A DNA stretch of 64,000 nucleotides, from positions 124,001-188,000 of the forward strand of contig CAVTBX010000010.1 of NCBI GenBank assembly GCA_963733135.1, read 5' to 3'. A program made the position numbers and the translations under genes. The notes beneath the pieces are model-generated. The model worked only from the letters and a program-made list of their open reading frames with translations, was not told the origin of the DNA and made no database searches. Shown here piece by piece: positions 1-8,648 of the stretch; the stretch's first letter is position 1; each line of letters opens with the position of its first letter. Origin of the DNA: CAVTBX01 sp963733135. Lineage in GTDB: Bacteria; Actinomycetota; Thermoleophilia; Gaiellales; Gaiellaceae.

Positions 1-222
<222 letters not shown>

Positions 223-285
223 AGGCTGGGCCCGGCCACGTCGAGCGGGCTGCCTCCGACGGGCCGACGCTCTAAGCTCCGGCCG

Positions 286-1581
286 ATGCCTGCGACCGTG
301 ATCGTGGGCGCCCAGTGGGGCGATGAGGGGAAGGGCAAGATCGTCGACCTCCTCGCACAGCACTCGGACGTCGTCTGCCGCTACCAGGGCGGGCCGAACG
401 CCGGCCACACGATCGTCGTCGACGGCGAGACCTTCAAGATTCGCCAGATCCCCTCCGGTGTCGTGACAGGAAGGACGAACGTGATCGGAGCCGGCTGCGT
501 CGTCGACCCGGAGGTCTTCCTGGCGGAGGTCGACGAGCTCGAGGCGCGCGGATGCACGACCGACGACGTCCATCTCTCCGGCGAGGCGCACCTGATCATG
601 CCGTGGCACGTCGCGATCGACGGAGCCAGCGAGCGGCGGCTCGGCAGGCTCCAAATCGGAACGACCCGGCGCGGGATCGGCCCCTGCTACGCGGACAAGG
701 CGATGCGGCTCGGCATCCGCGTCCAAGATCTCCTCGACCCGAAGATCCTCCGGCAGAAGATCGAAGTGGCGCTCGCCGAGAAGAACCTCTGGCTCGAGCG
801 CGTCTACGGCGTGGACCCGCTCGACCTCGAGGAGCTAGCCGAGCGCCTGGAGGGCTACGCGCAGCGGATCCGACCGTATATCGCAGACACGTCCCTCCTT
901 GTCGATCGCGCGCTCCGGGAGGGCAAGGCCGTGCTCCTCGAGGGCGCCCAGGGGACCCTCCTCGACCTCGACCATGGCACCTATCCGTTCGTGACGTCCT
1001 CGAACACCGTCGCGGCGAACGCGGCGACGGGCGTCGGGGTTGGGCCGAACCGCATCGACCGCGTGCTGGGCGTCGCGAAGGCGTACGTGACACGCGTCGG
1101 CGAAGGCCCCTTCCCGACGGAGATCGAGGGTCCCGACCAAGGGCGCGTCCGTGAGCTCGGCGGCGAGTTCGGAACCGTGACCGGCCGCGAGCGACGGTGC
1201 GGCTGGCTCGACCTCGTCGGTCTCAGGTACGCCGTTCGCGTAAACGGCATCACGTCGCTGGCCCTCACCAAGCTCGATGTGCTTTCGGCCTTCGACGAGC
1301 TGCCGGTCTGCGTCCGCTACAGGCTCGGGGACGGTGCGGAGACCGAGGAACTTCCGGCGCACCAGAGCGACTTCCACCACGCGAGGCCGGTGTACGAGAC
1401 GCTTGCCGGCTGGGCCGAGCCGCTCGACGACGTCGAGGCCCTCGACGAGCTGCCCGACGCAGCCCGGCGCTATGTCGGGTTCGTGGAGGAGGCGATCGGC
1501 GTCGAGGTGACCATGGTCGGCGTCGGCGCCGAGCGGGAGCGCGTTCTGGCCCCTGGTGGCCTAGCGGCCGCCGTCGCCTGA
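286..1581 (+). CDS. purA: Adenylosuccinate synthetase
   Basis: It catalyses the GTP-dependent joining of IMP and aspartate, the first committed step from IMP to AMP, in the cytosol. The 431-residue length is normal for bacterial PurA. The N-terminal glycine-rich loop GAQWGDEGKGK lies at residues 8-18, followed by CRYQGGPNAGHT near residues 33-44. LLEGAQGTLLDLDHGTYPFVTSS sits near residue 217 and GTVTGRERRCGW near residue 298. The ATG start places the P-loop at the expected distance. The last 21 bases overlap the end of the convergent mobA-like gene. Confidence 0.97.
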   Translation: MPATVIVGAQWGDEGKGKIVDLLAQHSDVVCRYQGGPNAGHTIVVDGETFKIRQIPSGVVTGRTNVIGAGCVVDPEVFLAEVDELEARGCTTDDVHLSGEAHLIMPWHVAIDGASERRLGRLQIGTTRRGIGPCYADKAMRLGIRVQDLLDPKILRQKIEVALAEKNLWLERVYGVDPLDLEELAERLEGYAQRIRPYIADTSLLVDRALREGKAVLLEGAQGTLLDLDHGTYPFVTSSNTVAANAATGVGVGPNRIDRVLGVAKAYVTRVGEGPFPTEIEGPDQGRVRELGGEFGTVTGRERRCGWLDLVGLRYAVRVNGITSLALTKLDVLSAFDELPVCVRYRLGDGAETEELPAHQSDFHHARPVYETLAGWAEPLDDVEALDELPDAARRYVGFVEEAIGVEVTMVGVGAERERVLAPGGLAAAVA

Positions 1582-2109
1582 GAGCCGGGTCAGGTCGGCC
1601 GGCTCGTTCACGTTCGCGAGCAAGACCGGATCGGCCTCGACCACTGCGGTCTCGAGCTCGCCGAGCGCGTCACCGAGCCTGAGGTCACCGCGCGCGAGGC
1701 GCGCTTCGAGCTCCGGGAGAGCACGCTTCCGAAACGCCGCCGGCAGAGGGCCGGTCTGGGTGACCGCCGCGTCAAGGCACGCGTCCGCGAGTCTCTGGAG
1801 GGTTGCCGCATCGACGAGCGGCACGTCGACGGGCAGACAGACCGCGGTTCCGGCCGAGCTGACTCGCAGGCCGGCAACGATGCCCGCCAGCGGCGCACGC
1901 ACCTCCGACCCGTCGTCAGTCACCTCGAAGGGGAGGTCGAGCTCGCCGGTCTTCCCGACAGCGAGCCGCTCGTCGAAGGCCTCCCCCAGAATCCGCCAAG
2001 CACGCTCGGCCAAGGTCTCGGAGCCGAGCCGGGCCAGCGCCTTGGGTGAGCCGAACCTCGTGCTCAGCCCGCCGACGAGGAGGACGCCCGCTACGTCGCG
2101 ACGCGCCAC
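1561..2109 (-). CDS. mobA: MobA-like molybdenum cofactor guanylyltransferase
   Basis: It is predicted to attach GMP to molybdopterin, giving the guanine dinucleotide form of the cofactor that formate dehydrogenases need. The NTP-transferase signature LVGGLSTRFGSPKAL is near the N-terminus, and the metal-binding CLPVDVPLVD follows about 80 residues later. The C-terminal NVNEPADL is typical of MobA. I chose the GTG at 2109-2107, which gives 182 residues and a 19-base overlap with the end of fdhD, implying translational coupling. No ATG lies close to the conserved N-terminus. The fdhA/fdhB genes nearby fit this role. MocA-type cytidylyl transfer cannot be fully excluded. Confidence 0.82.
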   Translation of the reverse strand: MARRDVAGVLLVGGLSTRFGSPKALARLGSETLAERAWRILGEAFDERLAVGKTGELDLPFEVTDDGSEVRAPLAGIVAGLRVSSAGTAVCLPVDVPLVDAATLQRLADACLDAAVTQTGPLPAAFRKRALPELEARLARGDLRLGDALGELETAVVEADPVLLANVNEPADLTRLSGDGGR

Positions 2110-2885
2110 GCGTGCGAGTACACGTTCACGCGGCCGTCTCGGACGAACCCGCAAAGCGTGATTCCGCGATCGCGGGCCAGGTCGACGGCGAGCGACGACG
2201 GCGCGCCGACCGCGACGACGAGCGGACAGCCGGCCACGGCCGCCTTCTGGATGAGCTCGAACGAAAGCCGCCCGCTGACGCACAGAACGTTGCGCGCAAG
2301 CGGCAAGAGCAGCTCGCCGTGCGCCCAGCCGACGACCTTGTCCATCGCGTTGTGCCGGCCCACGTCCTCGCGGAGGCAGCGCAGCTCGCCGCGCGCGTCG
2401 AAGAGCCCGGTGGCATGTAGGCCGCCGGTCGCCGTGAACGCCGGCTGGGCTGCCCGCAGCCGATCGGGCAGGCCGGAGACGAGCTGGGCCGAGACGGTTA
2501 GATCGCTCTCCACAGTGGGCGCCTCGACCGCGACCGCCTCGAGCGCACCCTTGCCGCAGACACCACACGACGACGAGGTGTAGAAGTTCCGGCGCAGGCG
2601 TCCGAGATCGTCCTCGGAGACTGCCGCCTCGACGGTGTTGGCCGCCAGGTTGTCGGGAAGCGCGGCCGCGGTGGGATGGAAGCCCTCCGAGAGCAGAAAC
2701 CCGAGGGCCAGCTCCTCGTCGTGGCCGGGAGTCCGCATTGTGACCGCTACGGGCTCGCCGTTGATCCGAATCTCGAGCGGCTCCTCGACGGCCACCTCGT
2801 CGGGCTCCTCGACGCCGGCAGGGAGGCGCAGGACGTCGACCTGCCCGGCAGCGTACGGTGGCGGGGAGGCGCTCGTCATCCTCAA
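2091..2885 (-). CDS. fdhD: FdhD, formate dehydrogenase sulfurtransferase
   Basis: FdhD passes sulfur from a cysteine desulfurase to the bis-MGD cofactor and is required for formate dehydrogenase activity. The 264-residue protein shows the family blocks GEPVAVTMRTPGHDEELALGF (near residues 43-63) and the SCGVCGKG motif with the sulfur-carrying CxxC pair. Further matches are HATGLFD, LREDVGRHNAMDK and SGRLSFELIQKA. It overlaps mobA and is encoded close to fdhB/fdhA but on the opposite strand, with the M20 peptidase gene between. The pairing of mobA, fdhD and a selenocysteine FDH makes a self-consistent maturation set. The start could be either ATG at the N-terminus (MRMTS); the difference is two residues. 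Confidence 0.95.
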   Translation of the reverse strand: MRMTSASPPPYAAGQVDVLRLPAGVEEPDEVAVEEPLEIRINGEPVAVTMRTPGHDEELALGFLLSEGFHPTAAALPDNLAANTVEAAVSEDDLGRLRRNFYTSSSCGVCGKGALEAVAVEAPTVESDLTVSAQLVSGLPDRLRAAQPAFTATGGLHATGLFDARGELRCLREDVGRHNAMDKVVGWAHGELLLPLARNVLCVSGRLSFELIQKAAVAGCPLVVAVGAPSSLAVDLARDRGITLCGFVRDGRVNVYSHAWRVAT

Positions 2886-2999
2886 AGCCTAGTCCTGTCC
2901 GGCCATGTCACCCCGGGGGCCGGCCTCCGCCGCCCACCGCTTCGAGCGTACCGCCGTAGACCGCGCGTGTGTCACGCACTGTGCCGACTCTCTAACCGC

Positions 3000-4121
3000 T
3001 CACGCACAGAAGTCGCACGCAACGCCGACGAGCGCCTGCGCGCAACGCTCCGCGGACTCGAGGTCGACCCACTCGACGTCGGCGTGGGCACCCTCTCCGG
3101 CAGGCCCGAACACGACGGTCGGGATGCCAGCCGCTTGCAAGAGCGCCGCGTCCGTCCAAAAAGGCACGCCTACGACCTCGTCGCTGCCGGCGTGGCGTTT
3201 CACAAGCTCGACGATGCTCTCTGCCTCCGGCACTTCGAACGGTTCCCGAACGAGAGGTACGCGCACGTCCACGGCAAGGTCCGGGATGCGCTCGGCGGCT
3301 CGGACGACCACCTCTTCCAGCTCGGCGCGGGCCTGGTCGGCCTTTTCCCCTGGAATCGTCCGGCGCTCGCCCCGCACGAGGCAGCTCGCCGGATACGTCG
3401 AGAACTCGGCGCCGCCTTCGATCGTCCCGGCGTGGAGCGACCCCGTCCCGACCAGCGGATGGGGCGAGCCGGCCCGAAGAGTGCGGTCGAGCTCGATGAG
3501 CTCCGCGAGCACGGCCCCCATGTGCGCGATCGCATCGACTCCGAGATCCGGCCGCGAGCCGTGCGCTGCGCGCCCGGTCGTCTCGAGCTCCCAGGCGGCG
3601 AACCCGCGGTGGGCGACGGCCACGCCGAGCTCCGTCGGCTCCGCGACGATCGCGGCGTCTGCACGGCGGGCGGCGGCGATCGCCGCGGTGCCGACCGACG
3701 CGAACTCCTCATCGGCCACGGCCGTCACGACTACGTCCCCACTGAGACCGGTTGCCGCGGCTTCCCGGGCCGCGACGAGGATGGCGGCGAGAGACGCCTT
3801 CATGTCGTAGGCGCCCCGCCCGTACAGCCGCCCCTCCTCGAGACGCGGCTCGAGCGGAGCCTCCATCCCACCCAGGCCGACCGTGTCGAGGTGGGCGTTC
3901 AGCATGAGCGCCTTGCCGCCGCCCGAGCCGCGCGCGGTTCCGATCACGTTCGGGCGCCCCGGGGCGGCTTCCTCTACCTCGACCGCAAAGCCCGCGTCCA
4001 CCATCCACCCGGCGACGAAGCGCGCGAGCTCCCCCTCCCCAGCCGCGCCCGGCACGAGATCAGGGCTCTGCGAGTCGATCTCAACGAGGCTCGCCGTGAG
4101 GTCCGTCAGCTCTGCCCGCAT
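3000..4121 (-). CDS. M20-family metallopeptidase (ArgE/DapE/ACY1 type)
   Basis: This 373-residue hydrolase belongs to the two-zinc M20 family, which cleaves N-acyl or terminal amide bonds of amino acids and small peptides. Visible metal-site motifs are NAHLDTVG (near residue 95), YGRGAYDMKASLAA (near 125) and VADEEFASVGT (near 162), plus the C-terminal VVFGPAGEGAHADVEWV with a conserved histidine. A lid/dimerisation domain lies between. The start ATG leaves 23 bases to the divergent fdhB gene, so both promoters must lie in or near the coding ends. The substrate is unknown; acetylornithine deacetylase, succinyl-diaminopimelate desuccinylase and carboxypeptidase activities are all possible. Confidence 0.85.
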   Translation of the reverse strand: MRAELTDLTASLVEIDSQSPDLVPGAAGEGELARFVAGWMVDAGFAVEVEEAAPGRPNVIGTARGSGGGKALMLNAHLDTVGLGGMEAPLEPRLEEGRLYGRGAYDMKASLAAILVAAREAAATGLSGDVVVTAVADEEFASVGTAAIAAARRADAAIVAEPTELGVAVAHRGFAAWELETTGRAAHGSRPDLGVDAIAHMGAVLAELIELDRTLRAGSPHPLVGTGSLHAGTIEGGAEFSTYPASCLVRGERRTIPGEKADQARAELEEVVVRAAERIPDLAVDVRVPLVREPFEVPEAESIVELVKRHAGSDEVVGVPFWTDAALLQAAGIPTVVFGPAGEGAHADVEWVDLESAERCAQALVGVACDFCA

Positions 4122-4144
4122 CGCCCTAACCCTAGAATCGAACC

Positions 4145-5737
4145 GTGGACGTGCTCAAGCTGACGGCGCTCCTCGAGGGTCTTCCGACCGAGCGCACGCG
4201 CCTGCTCGACAACCTGGGCCGGGTTCGACGCGAGGTCGGGCCGATCACGCCCGAGCTGTCCGACGCCGTCGCCGACCACATGAACATCCGCCGCGGCGAG
4301 GTGCACGAGGTCGTGTCGTTCTACTCCTTCCTCGCTGTACCGACGGACGCGGTGCGCGTATGCGTCGGCCCCGTCTGCCACTGCGCCGGCGCCCGCGATC
4401 TGCTCGCCCGGGAGCAGGAGCAGAGCAGCGGCATGCCCGTCCTCGCCGTCGAGTGCCTGGGCCACTGCGAGCTTGCACCCGTCCTCATGCGCGGCGACCG
4501 CGTCGAGCCGGAGGCCCGGCACAGGACGAACGACGGCCCGTCACTCGGGCTCGCCACGCGTGACGAGACGCTGGCCGACTACGAGGCTCGCGACGGCTAC
4601 ACCTCCGTGCGCGCGCTCCCCGACCAGGGCCCGATCGTCGAGGAGCTGAAGGCGTCGGGGCTCGCCGGGCTAGGCGGCGCCGGCTTCCCGACCGGGGTCA
4701 AGTGGGAGGCGGTAGCGGCCGAGCCGGGCCCGCGTTACGTCGTCGTGAATGCCGACGAGGGCGAGCCGGGGACGATCAAAGATCGCTACGTGATGGAGCT
4801 TCGGCCGCACCTCATGCTCGAGGGGATGCTGATCGCGATGCGGTTCGCCGAAGCGAACGAAGGCTACATCTACCTCCGCGAGGAGTACGCGACCGCCCGT
4901 ACGCGTCTTCTCGACGCGCTCGACGAACTGCGCGGCGCGGGCCTCCTTGACGGGCTCGAGGTCACGCTCGTGGTTGGCGCCGGCGCCTACATCTGCGGCG
5001 AGGAGACCGCGATGCTTGAGTCGATGGAGGGGCGTCGCGGCATGCCCCGCCTGAAGCCCCCCTTCCCGAGCCAGGTCGGCTACCTCGGCCGACCGACCCT
5101 TATCAACAACGTCGAGACCTTGGCCCACATCCCGGCGATCCTGCGGCTCGGCGGGGAGGCGTGGGCGGCGCTCGGCGCGCGCGGTGCAAAGGGCGTCCGA
5201 CTCTGGTCGATTTCGGGCGCAGTCGCCGAACCGGGTTGCTACGAGGCGCCGAACGGCTCGACCCTCCGCGAGCTGATCGACCAGCACGCCGGCGGCGCAC
5301 TCGAGGAGATCGGCGCGGTCGTCCCTGGCGGCGCCGCGAGCGGCATCCTCCCGCCGAACGCGCTCGACGTGCCGCTCACGCGCGACGACCTGCGCGACTG
5401 GGGCGCCGGCGTCGGCTCCGCGGGCGTTCAGGTCTTCCCGGCGAGCTACTCGCCGCTCACGCTGCTGGCCGAGACGATGCGCTTCTTCGCGGAGGAGTCG
5501 TGCCAGAAATGCACACCCTGCCGGATCGGCAACCGCGGCATGCACCACCTCCTCGAGGAGCTCGAGCGCGGCCGGGCCGCCATGCCCCGGTGGCAGGTCG
5601 AGGAGTGGCTCGACGCCATGGTCTCGACATCGATCTGCGGCCTCGGCCAGGGCGCGCCGTTCCCGATGCGAAACGCCTTCCGTCACTGGCCCGACCTCTT
5701 CGCGGCCCTGGGCGACCAGGAGGCCTCGGTAGCATGA
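4145..5737 (+). CDS. fdhB: NAD-dependent formate dehydrogenase, NuoE-NuoF fusion subunit
   Basis: This 530-residue diaphorase subunit would carry electrons from FdhA to NAD+. Residues 1-150 are NuoE-like, with a thioredoxin-fold [2Fe-2S] site (CVGPVCHC and CLGHC). Residues 170-400 are NuoF-like, with the FMN/NAD segments GLGGAGFPTGVKW, NADEGEPGTIKDR and GAGAYICGEETAMLESMEG. An SLBB-type stretch follows, then a C-terminal [4Fe-4S] site ESCQKCTPCRIG and CGLGQG. The fusion order matches the beta subunits of soluble NAD-linked FDHs and HoxF-type hydrogenase diaphorases. GTG is the start. The stop codon overlaps the fdhA ATG (5734-5737), so the two are co-translated. There is no sign of proton-pumping complex I genes. 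Confidence 0.9.
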   Translation: MDVLKLTALLEGLPTERTRLLDNLGRVRREVGPITPELSDAVADHMNIRRGEVHEVVSFYSFLAVPTDAVRVCVGPVCHCAGARDLLAREQEQSSGMPVLAVECLGHCELAPVLMRGDRVEPEARHRTNDGPSLGLATRDETLADYEARDGYTSVRALPDQGPIVEELKASGLAGLGGAGFPTGVKWEAVAAEPGPRYVVVNADEGEPGTIKDRYVMELRPHLMLEGMLIAMRFAEANEGYIYLREEYATARTRLLDALDELRGAGLLDGLEVTLVVGAGAYICGEETAMLESMEGRRGMPRLKPPFPSQVGYLGRPTLINNVETLAHIPAILRLGGEAWAALGARGAKGVRLWSISGAVAEPGCYEAPNGSTLRELIDQHAGGALEEIGAVVPGGAASGILPPNALDVPLTRDDLRDWGAGVGSAGVQVFPASYSPLTLLAETMRFFAEESCQKCTPCRIGNRGMHHLLEELERGRAAMPRWQVEEWLDAMVSTSICGLGQGAPFPMRNAFRHWPDLFAALGDQEASVA

Positions 5738-8472
5738 GCCGTCCCGTGGCGACCGTCGTCTCCTTCACGCTCGACGGCCAAGAGGTCACCGCACCCGAGG
5801 GCGAGCTGCTCGTCCATGCGGCGGCGCGATACGGGGTCTTCATTCCGACGCTCTGCCACGACGACAAGCTCGACCCCTACGGGGGCTGCCGCATGTGCGT
5901 GGTCGGCGTCGAGGGCTCGCCCCGCCCGCTCCCGGCCTGCGCCACCCGCGTCACCGAGGGCCTCGTCGTCTCGACGAACTCGAACGTGCCTCAGTTCCAG
6001 CGGACGCTGACGGAGATGCTGCTCGCCGAGCACCTGAACCCCGATCCGGGCGGCCGGCCGAACGAGCTCGTCGATCTCGCGGGCGACCTAGACGTCGAGG
6101 CCCCGTTCATCCTCCCCGACGCGAAGCGCGAGCCCTACGACGACCGGAACAAGCTCATGGGCTACGACCCGGACGCGTGCATCCTCTGTGCCCGCTGCGT
6201 CCGCTATACGCAGGAGGTCATGCAGTGCTCCGCGCTCTCGCTCGAAGGGCGTGGGCCGCACGCGCGCATCGTTCCGACGCACGGCTACTCGTGGCTCGAC
6301 ACCGAGTGCGAGCTCTGCGGTGGCTGCCTCTCGGTCTGCCCCACCGGCGCCATCTACGAGGAGTTCGAGGAGGGCACGGATCGGCCCGAGCGCGCACTCG
6401 ACAAGGTCAAGACCACCTGCACGTTCTGCGGCGTGGGCTGCCAGATCGACCTGAATGTCGACCGGGAGACGCAGCGCGTTGTCAAGGTGACCTCGGAGCC
6501 TCACTACGTCTCGAACGAGGGCAACCTCTGCGTCAAGGGCCGCTTCTCCTTCAACTTCATCCACCACCCGGACCGGCTCACCGAGCCGCTCGTCCGCGGC
6601 GAGGACGGCGAGCTCCACCCGGCGACCTGGGAGCATGCGCTCGAGGTGGCCGCCGCCGGGCTGAACCGGGTCAAGGAGGAGCACGGCGCGCAAACGATCG
6701 GGATCCTCGCGTCGGCGCGGCTGACGATGGAGGAGAACTACGCGATCCAGAAGCTCGGCAGGACGGCGATCGGGACGAACTCGATCCATTCCTGCGAAGC
6801 CACCTGACACGCTCCGACCCTCTACGGCCTGGTCAGGTCGTTAGGCAGAGGCGCCACCACCAACTCGATCCCCGAGATCGAGCACGCCAGGTTCCTCCTC
6901 GTCATCGGGTCGAACACGACCGAGGCGCATCCCGTGCTCGCGCTTCGGATGAAGAAGGCGGTGCGGAAAGGCGCCACGCTCGTCGTCGCGGACCCGCGCA
7001 AGATCTGGCTGACGAAGATCGCGAAGCGCCATCTCCAGCTTCGGCCCGGCTCGGACGTGTGGCTCCTGAACGCGCTCATGCACGTCATCCTCGAGGAGGG
7101 GCTCGAGGACGAGGACTACATTCGGGAGCACACGGAGGACTTCGACGCCGTCCGCGAGGTCGTGGCCCGGTACACACCCGAGGACGCTGAGCGGATGACG
7201 GGCGTGCCGGCCGAGGCGATCCGGGCGACGGCGCGCGAGTACGCGGGCGAGCGGCACGCGGCGATCTTCTACACGCTGGGCATCACCGAGCACGCGTGCG
7301 CGATCGACAACATCTGGTCCCTCTCGAACCTCGTCCTCATGACCGGGCATCTGGGGTACGAGTCCACGGGCCTGAACGCGCTCAGGGGCCAGAACAACGT
7401 CCAGGGGCTGAACGACGCCGGGGCCAACCCCGCTTACCTCCCGGGCTACCAGCCGGTGAGCGACCCGGAGATCCGGCAGAAGTTCTTTGAGGCATGGGGC
7501 GTCGACGTACCGGAGACGCCCGGCTACCGCCTGGATCAGATGATCTCCGGCCTCCACGACGAGCGGATCCGAGCCTTCTACCTGATCGGGGAGAACCCGG
7601 CTCACACGGAGCCGAACGTGCACCACGTCGAGGAGGGCTTCGAGCGGCTCGAGTTCCTCGTCTCGCAGGACATCTTCCTCTCGGACACGGCCCGCAAGCA
7701 CGCGGACGTCGTCCTGCCGGCCTCGAGCTTCGCAGAGAAGGACGGAACGTTCACAAACACCGAGCGGCGCGTGAACCGCGTGCGAGCGGCGGTGCCATGT
7801 CCGGGTGACGCCCGCGGCGACCTCGACATCGTCATCGACCTGGCGAAGGCGCTCGGCGCGGACTGGCCCGACTACGCGTCGGCCGAGGACGTCTGGAACG
7901 AGTTCGCCGACCTGACGCCGCTCTGGTCCGGCATCCGCTACGACCGGATCGAGGAGGTGGGACTTCAGTGGCCTTGCCTGGACGAGAACGACCCCGGCGC
8001 GACGTATCTCCACGCGCCGAGCCCGGCGCGGCCGAACGGCAAGGGCAAGTTCTATCCCGTCGAGTACCAGCCGCCGATCGAGGAGCCCGACTCGGAGTAC
8101 CCGTTCGTCCTCTCCACGGGCCGGACGCTCTACCACTACAACTCGGCGACCATGACGATGCGCGAGGACGGGATCACGGACAAACAGGAGGACCCGTTCG
8201 TCGAGATGAGCCCGGAGGACGCGTCGAACCTCGGCGTCTCGGAGGGCGACTGGGTGCGGCTCGTGTCCCGCCGCGGCGAGATCCGTGCGCGGGTCGCGAT
8301 CGGCGACCGCGTCTATCCCGGTCTCGTCTGGATGGCGCTCCACTTCGCCGAGTCGCGCGTCAACATCCTGACGAACGACGTCGGTGACCCGCTGATCGGG
8401 ATCCCCGAGTACAAGGTCTGTGCGATCCGCATCGAGGCTGAGCGGCGAGCAGTGCCTGCCGCGGCCCGCTGA
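5734..8472 (+). CDS. fdhA: Selenocysteine formate dehydrogenase, alpha subunit (UGA at 6805 read as Sec)
   Basis: This is the catalytic subunit, oxidising formate to CO2. The frame is open for 912 residues apart from one TGA at 6805-6807 (residue 358), aligned with the catalytic selenocysteine of FdhF-type enzymes. The next codon is the conserved histidine (HAPTLYGL), and GATTNSIPEIEHA and LVIGSNTTEAHP continue in the same frame. Before it lie an N-terminal [2Fe-2S] domain (GGCRMCVVG), two [4Fe-4S] sites (CILCARCVRY; CELCGGCLSVCPTGA) and the catalytic-domain cluster CTFCGVGCQ. The C-terminal molybdopterin dinucleotide domain includes LSTGRTLYHYNS. Cysteines typical of the NuoG His-Cys cluster are not evident at AEHLNPDPGG. 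mobA, fdhD and fdhB are neighbours. Naive gene callers would split this gene in two. Confidence 0.92.
6805..6840 (+). promoter_or_regulatory. Selenocysteine UGA codon and candidate bacterial SECIS hairpin
   Basis: TGA at 6805-6807 is followed at once by a foldable segment. CCGACC (6814-6819) can pair with GGTC-A-GG (6831-6837, with A6835 bulged), leaving an 11-base loop at 6820-6830. An alternative fold pairs CGACC (6815-6819) with GGTCG (6836-6840). Bacterial SECIS elements sit just downstream of the UGA inside the coding region and bind SelB, so the position is right. The fold was done by eye without energy calculation. selA, selB, selC and selD are not in the window. Confidence 0.6.
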
Positions 8473-8536
8473 CGGGCGAGGCCTCCGTCGCGGCCTCTGG
8501 CCTGGTTGAGACACACTCGACACACCTTCGCGCGAC

Positions 8537-8548
8537 ACACGCGCGTGT
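8537..8548. promoter_or_regulatory. 12-base palindrome upstream of the regulator gene
   Basis: ACACGCGCGTGT is a perfect palindrome in the 176-base gap between fdhA and the regulator gene, followed by TTTT. An 8-base inverted pair, TGTTTTCG (8546-8553) and CGAAAACA (8609-8616), also lies in this gap. It could be an operator for the adjacent PucR-type regulator or a weak fdhA terminator. GC-rich DNA produces such palindromes by chance, so support is modest. Confidence 0.3.
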
Positions 8549-8648
8549 TTTCGAATTAGGCTCGTAGCCGGGTAAGGCGGGAGGGGTCGGGTCCCGGAAT
8601 CACGCGCGCGAAAACAACAATGCGCACTCCGCGGGCTACGATCCCCGC

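Noticed and set aside
6805..6807. Nonsense mutation making fdhA a pseudogene
   Set aside because: The codon sits exactly at the known Sec position, both flanks are conserved in the same frame, and the cofactor maturation genes mobA and fdhD are intact.
8537..8551. Strong intrinsic terminator after fdhA
   Set aside because: The palindrome is followed by only four T and has no stable loop, so it was kept only as a weak regulatory candidate.
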